8,268 bases of DNA from an uncultured Erysipelotrichaceae bacterium (GTDB lineage Bacteria; Bacillota_I; Bacilli_A; Erysipelotrichales; Coprobacillaceae). The position numbers and the translations under genes are program-made. The notes beneath the pieces were generated by a model. The model had not been told where the DNA came from and did not search any database. It saw nothing but the letters and a program-made list of their open reading frames with translations. How positions within the stretch are numbered: the first letter of the stretch is position 1; every line of letters starts with the position of its first letter. This document shows, piece after piece, positions 6,589 through 8,268 of the stretch. Where the stretch lies: assembly GCA_900550005.1 (NCBI GenBank), contig URQL01000069.1:1-8268 (forward strand), given 5' to 3'.

Positions 6589-6594
6589 TATAAA
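6589..6594 (+). promoter_or_regulatory. Possible -10 element of the HD-domain gene
   Basis: TATAAA (in TATAAAAT) lies 28 bases before the ATG. No convincing -35 is seen at 16-18 bases. The gene needs a promoter after the strong terminator at 6501-6529, and this is the best candidate in a very A+T-rich stretch. Confidence 0.35.
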
Positions 6595-6616
6595 ATGATT
6601 TAAAGAGGTGATTAAG

Positions 6617-7102
6617 ATGATCAAACAGATAGAAAAAGATATGATTGACTATTCTAAGGGGAATAAGAAAGATATTGCTCATTTTATGAAAGTACATAGT
6701 TATGCTGCTATGATTGGTATGTTAGAAGGAGTAGATAAAGATACACAAGAAATATTAGAAGTAGCAGCAATCATTCATGATATTGCTTGTCCATTATGTA
6801 AAGAAAAATATGGAAATTGTGCGGGACCATTACAAGAAAAGGAAGGTATTATTTTAGCAAAAGCATTTTTACAACCTTATCCATTATCTCAAGATAAAAA
6901 AGATCGTATTGTTTATTTAGTCGGACATCATCATACTTACAAGAATGTAGATGGGTTGGATTATCAAATTTTACTAGAAGCAGATTACTTGGTTAATGCT
7001 GATGAAATGAATCATTCTAAAGAACAAATTAAAAAAATGGGAGATACAGTTTTTAAAACAAGCACAGGTAAAGCTTTGTTGGAAAGTATTTATTTGCGTT
7101 AG
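6617..7102 (+). CDS. HD-domain metal-dependent phosphohydrolase family protein
   Basis: Small cytoplasmic protein of 161 residues with an HD superfamily fold, which binds divalent metals and usually cleaves phosphate esters of nucleotides. Metal ligands visible in order: His27 (MKVHSYA), the His54-Asp55 doublet (AAIIHDIA), His104-106 (GHHHTY) and Asp123 (LEADYLVNAD). A cysteine set, Cys58, Cys61 and Cys68 (CPLCKEKYGNC), lies just after the HD doublet. No second domain is present, so the substrate is unknown. I chose the ATG at 6617 because AAAGAGGTG stands 6 bases upstream; an in-frame GTG at 6608 is part of that site. It stands alone between two terminators. It could be a nucleotidase or an orphan signalling hydrolase; I see no evidence for (p)ppGpp or cyclic dinucleotide specificity. 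Confidence 0.85.
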   Translation: MIKQIEKDMIDYSKGNKKDIAHFMKVHSYAAMIGMLEGVDKDTQEILEVAAIIHDIACPLCKEKYGNCAGPLQEKEGIILAKAFLQPYPLSQDKKDRIVYLVGHHHTYKNVDGLDYQILLEADYLVNADEMNHSKEQIKKMGDTVFKTSTGKALLESIYLR

Positions 7103-7123
7103 ACTACATAGGTAGTCTTTTTT
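7101..7123 (+). terminator. Intrinsic terminator of the HD-domain gene
   Basis: AGACTAC (7101-7107) pairs with GTAGTCT (7112-7118) around a 4-base loop and continues into a run of seven T (7117-7123). The stem starts inside the gene's TAG stop codon, a compact arrangement. Confidence 0.85.
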
Positions 7124-7161
7124 ATAATTTGAAAAAGACTAGGTGATTCAATAGATATGTT

Positions 7162-7167
7162 TATAAT
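7162..7167 (+). promoter_or_regulatory. -10 element of the GH1 glycosidase gene
   Basis: A consensus TATAAT stands 28 bases before the start codon, after the terminator of the previous gene. No matching -35 is found at 16-18 bases. A TTGAAA at 7129-7134 would fit instead a weak -10 TAGATA at 7152-7157 with 17-base spacing. No RAT or hairpin is present in the short leader. Confidence 0.45.
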
Positions 7168-7195
7168 GAGAGTGATATTAAAAGGAGGAAAAATT

Positions 7196-8268
7196 ATGGG
7201 GTTTAAAAAAGATTTCTATTGGGGAGGTTCGGTCTCTTCATTTCAAACAGAAGGAGCATGGGATGAAGGAGGAAAAGGTTTATCTATTTATGATGTCCGA
7301 CCTACAAATCCAGAATTTTCTGATTGGAAAGTAGCAATCGATGCTTATCATCGTTATCCAGAAGATATTGCTTTAATGAAAGAAATGGGATTTAATTTCT
7401 ACCGTTTTTCTATTTGTTGGTCAAGAATCATTCCTAATGGAGATGATGAAGTCAATGAAGAAGGTGTTGCGTTTTATAATTCTTTGATTAATCAATTAAT
7501 TGAAGCGGGAATTGAACCAATGATCACTTTGGTACATTTTGATATGCCTTATCATTTAGTAGAAAAATATAATGGTTTTGCTTCAAGAAAAGTGGTTGAT
7601 TTATTTGAACGTTATGCAAGAGTTTGTTTTGAAAGATTTGGTGATCGTGTAAAACATTGGATGACATTTAATGAACAAAATTTATTTTCACAATCTTTAC
7701 GTTATACAAATGCTGAAAAGGTACCAGAAGGAGAAGATCCTGTACGCTTTTTATATCAAGTAAACCATAATGCTTTAATTGCTCACTGCAAAGCAGTTAA
7801 AGCATTAAGAGAAATGGTTAAAGATGCGAAAATTTGTGGTATGGTTGCTTATGGAATTACTTATCCAAATAGTTGTGAACCAAAAGCAAACATGATTGCT
7901 CAATTAGCTAATGATTATTACAATAATTTCTATGTAGATGTTTTTACAAATGGGAAATATCCAGCTTATATGGTTAATTATTTAAAATCATTAGACATCA
8001 TGCCAAAATTTGAGGATGGAGATGATGAACTTTTAACATATACAGTAGATTATATGGCTTTTAGTTATTATACAAGTGCTGTTGTGAAATCAGCAGAGTA
8101 TGAAGGTCGTTATTTTGGTGATGTTATGCAAGAAGCACGTACAAGTAATGAATTTTTAGATGCCACTGAATGGGGTTGGTATATCGATCCAGTGGGAATT
8201 CGTAGAATAGCTAGAGATATTTACTATCGTTCAGGAAAACCAGTCTTTGTTTTAGAAAATGGAATGTC
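7196..8268 (+). CDS. Glycoside hydrolase family 1, probable 6-phospho-beta-glucosidase, 3' end cut by window
   Basis: Retaining beta-glycosidase with a TIM-barrel fold; 357 of an expected 460-480 residues are visible. The N-terminal GH1 signature is clear: FYWGGSVSSFQTEGAWDEGGKG (residues 7-28), then YHRYPEDIALMKEMG and FYRFSICWSRIIP (68-80). TLVHFDMPYHL (111-121) carries the conserved sugar-contacting His. The acid/base Glu160 lies in TFNEQN, and the nucleophile Glu354 in VLENG at the right edge. EWGWYIDP (325-332) matches the conserved block before the nucleophile. The phosphate-binding residues that would prove a 6-phospho substrate lie beyond the window, so this specificity rests on family habit in PTS-rich Firmicutes. 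AAAGGAGG stands about 8 bases before the ATG. No partner transporter is visible on this side. Confidence 0.93.
   Translation, partial: MGFKKDFYWGGSVSSFQTEGAWDEGGKGLSIYDVRPTNPEFSDWKVAIDAYHRYPEDIALMKEMGFNFYRFSICWSRIIPNGDDEVNEEGVAFYNSLINQLIEAGIEPMITLVHFDMPYHLVEKYNGFASRKVVDLFERYARVCFERFGDRVKHWMTFNEQNLFSQSLRYTNAEKVPEGEDPVRFLYQVNHNALIAHCKAVKALREMVKDAKICGMVAYGITYPNSCEPKANMIAQLANDYYNNFYVDVFTNGKYPAYMVNYLKSLDIMPKFEDGDDELLTYTVDYMAFSYYTSAVVKSAEYEGRYFGDVMQEARTSNEFLDATEWGWYIDPVGIRRIARDIYYRSGKPVFVLENGM

Noticed and set aside
6608..6616. Alternative GTG start for the HD-domain gene
   Set aside because: Same situation: the GTG is the end of AAAGAGGTG, and the ATG at 6617 is 6 bases downstream.
7196..8268. 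Unusual NEQ and LENG contexts around the GH1 catalytic glutamates
   Set aside because: Both glutamates are present, and the flanking residues vary among GH1 phospho-glycosidases, so there is no reason to suspect an inactive enzyme.

Overview
The window is strongly A+T-rich, uses the standard genetic code and has AGGAGG-type ribosome binding sites, short intergenic gaps and several PTS sugar genes. This points to a low-GC Firmicute. A gut Erysipelotrichia (Coprobacillus/Thomasclavelia-like) or a related fermentative lineage is plausible, but the assignment is inferred from style and protein character, not from a marker gene.

Left part (1-3660, all on the minus strand; transcription runs from high to low coordinates). 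A complete glucose-type PTS permease with domains fused in the order IIC-IIB-IIA (ptsG-like) is followed after one base by a BglG-family antiterminator of the GlcT type. Next come a sigma-A-like promoter, a ribonucleic antiterminator (RAT) hairpin that overlaps an intrinsic terminator, and the start of a mannose-family PTS IIAB gene (manX/manL) that runs off the left edge. The RAT and terminator are sequence-perfect alternatives: the same ACTATT segment can pair with an AATAGT on either side. In the Bacillus arrangement GlcT controls a RAT in front of ptsG. Here no RAT is visible in front of the ptsG-like gene, and the only one found guards the mannose-type PTS operon. This is the most notable feature of the window.

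Middle part (3659-6529). A LysR-type regulator (minus strand, with its own terminator) is transcribed divergently from a two-gene operon for a short-chain dehydrogenase/reductase and an aldo/keto reductase (plus strand, ending at a strong hairpin terminator). The 112-base divergent region holds promoters for both directions and a perfect 9+9 base dyad over the reductase promoter, a reasonable operator candidate. The substrates cannot be read from the sequence.

Right part (6600-8268, plus strand). A small HD-domain metal-dependent phosphohydrolase with a cysteine cluster next to its HD motif ends in its own terminator. It is followed by a GH1 beta-glucosidase/6-phospho-beta-glucosidase gene cut by the right edge. 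With the PTS genes, the GH1 enzyme fits a lifestyle of taking up sugars as phosphates. No stretch longer than 300 bases lacks a gene. No RNA gene, mobile element, CRISPR array or pseudogene was seen.
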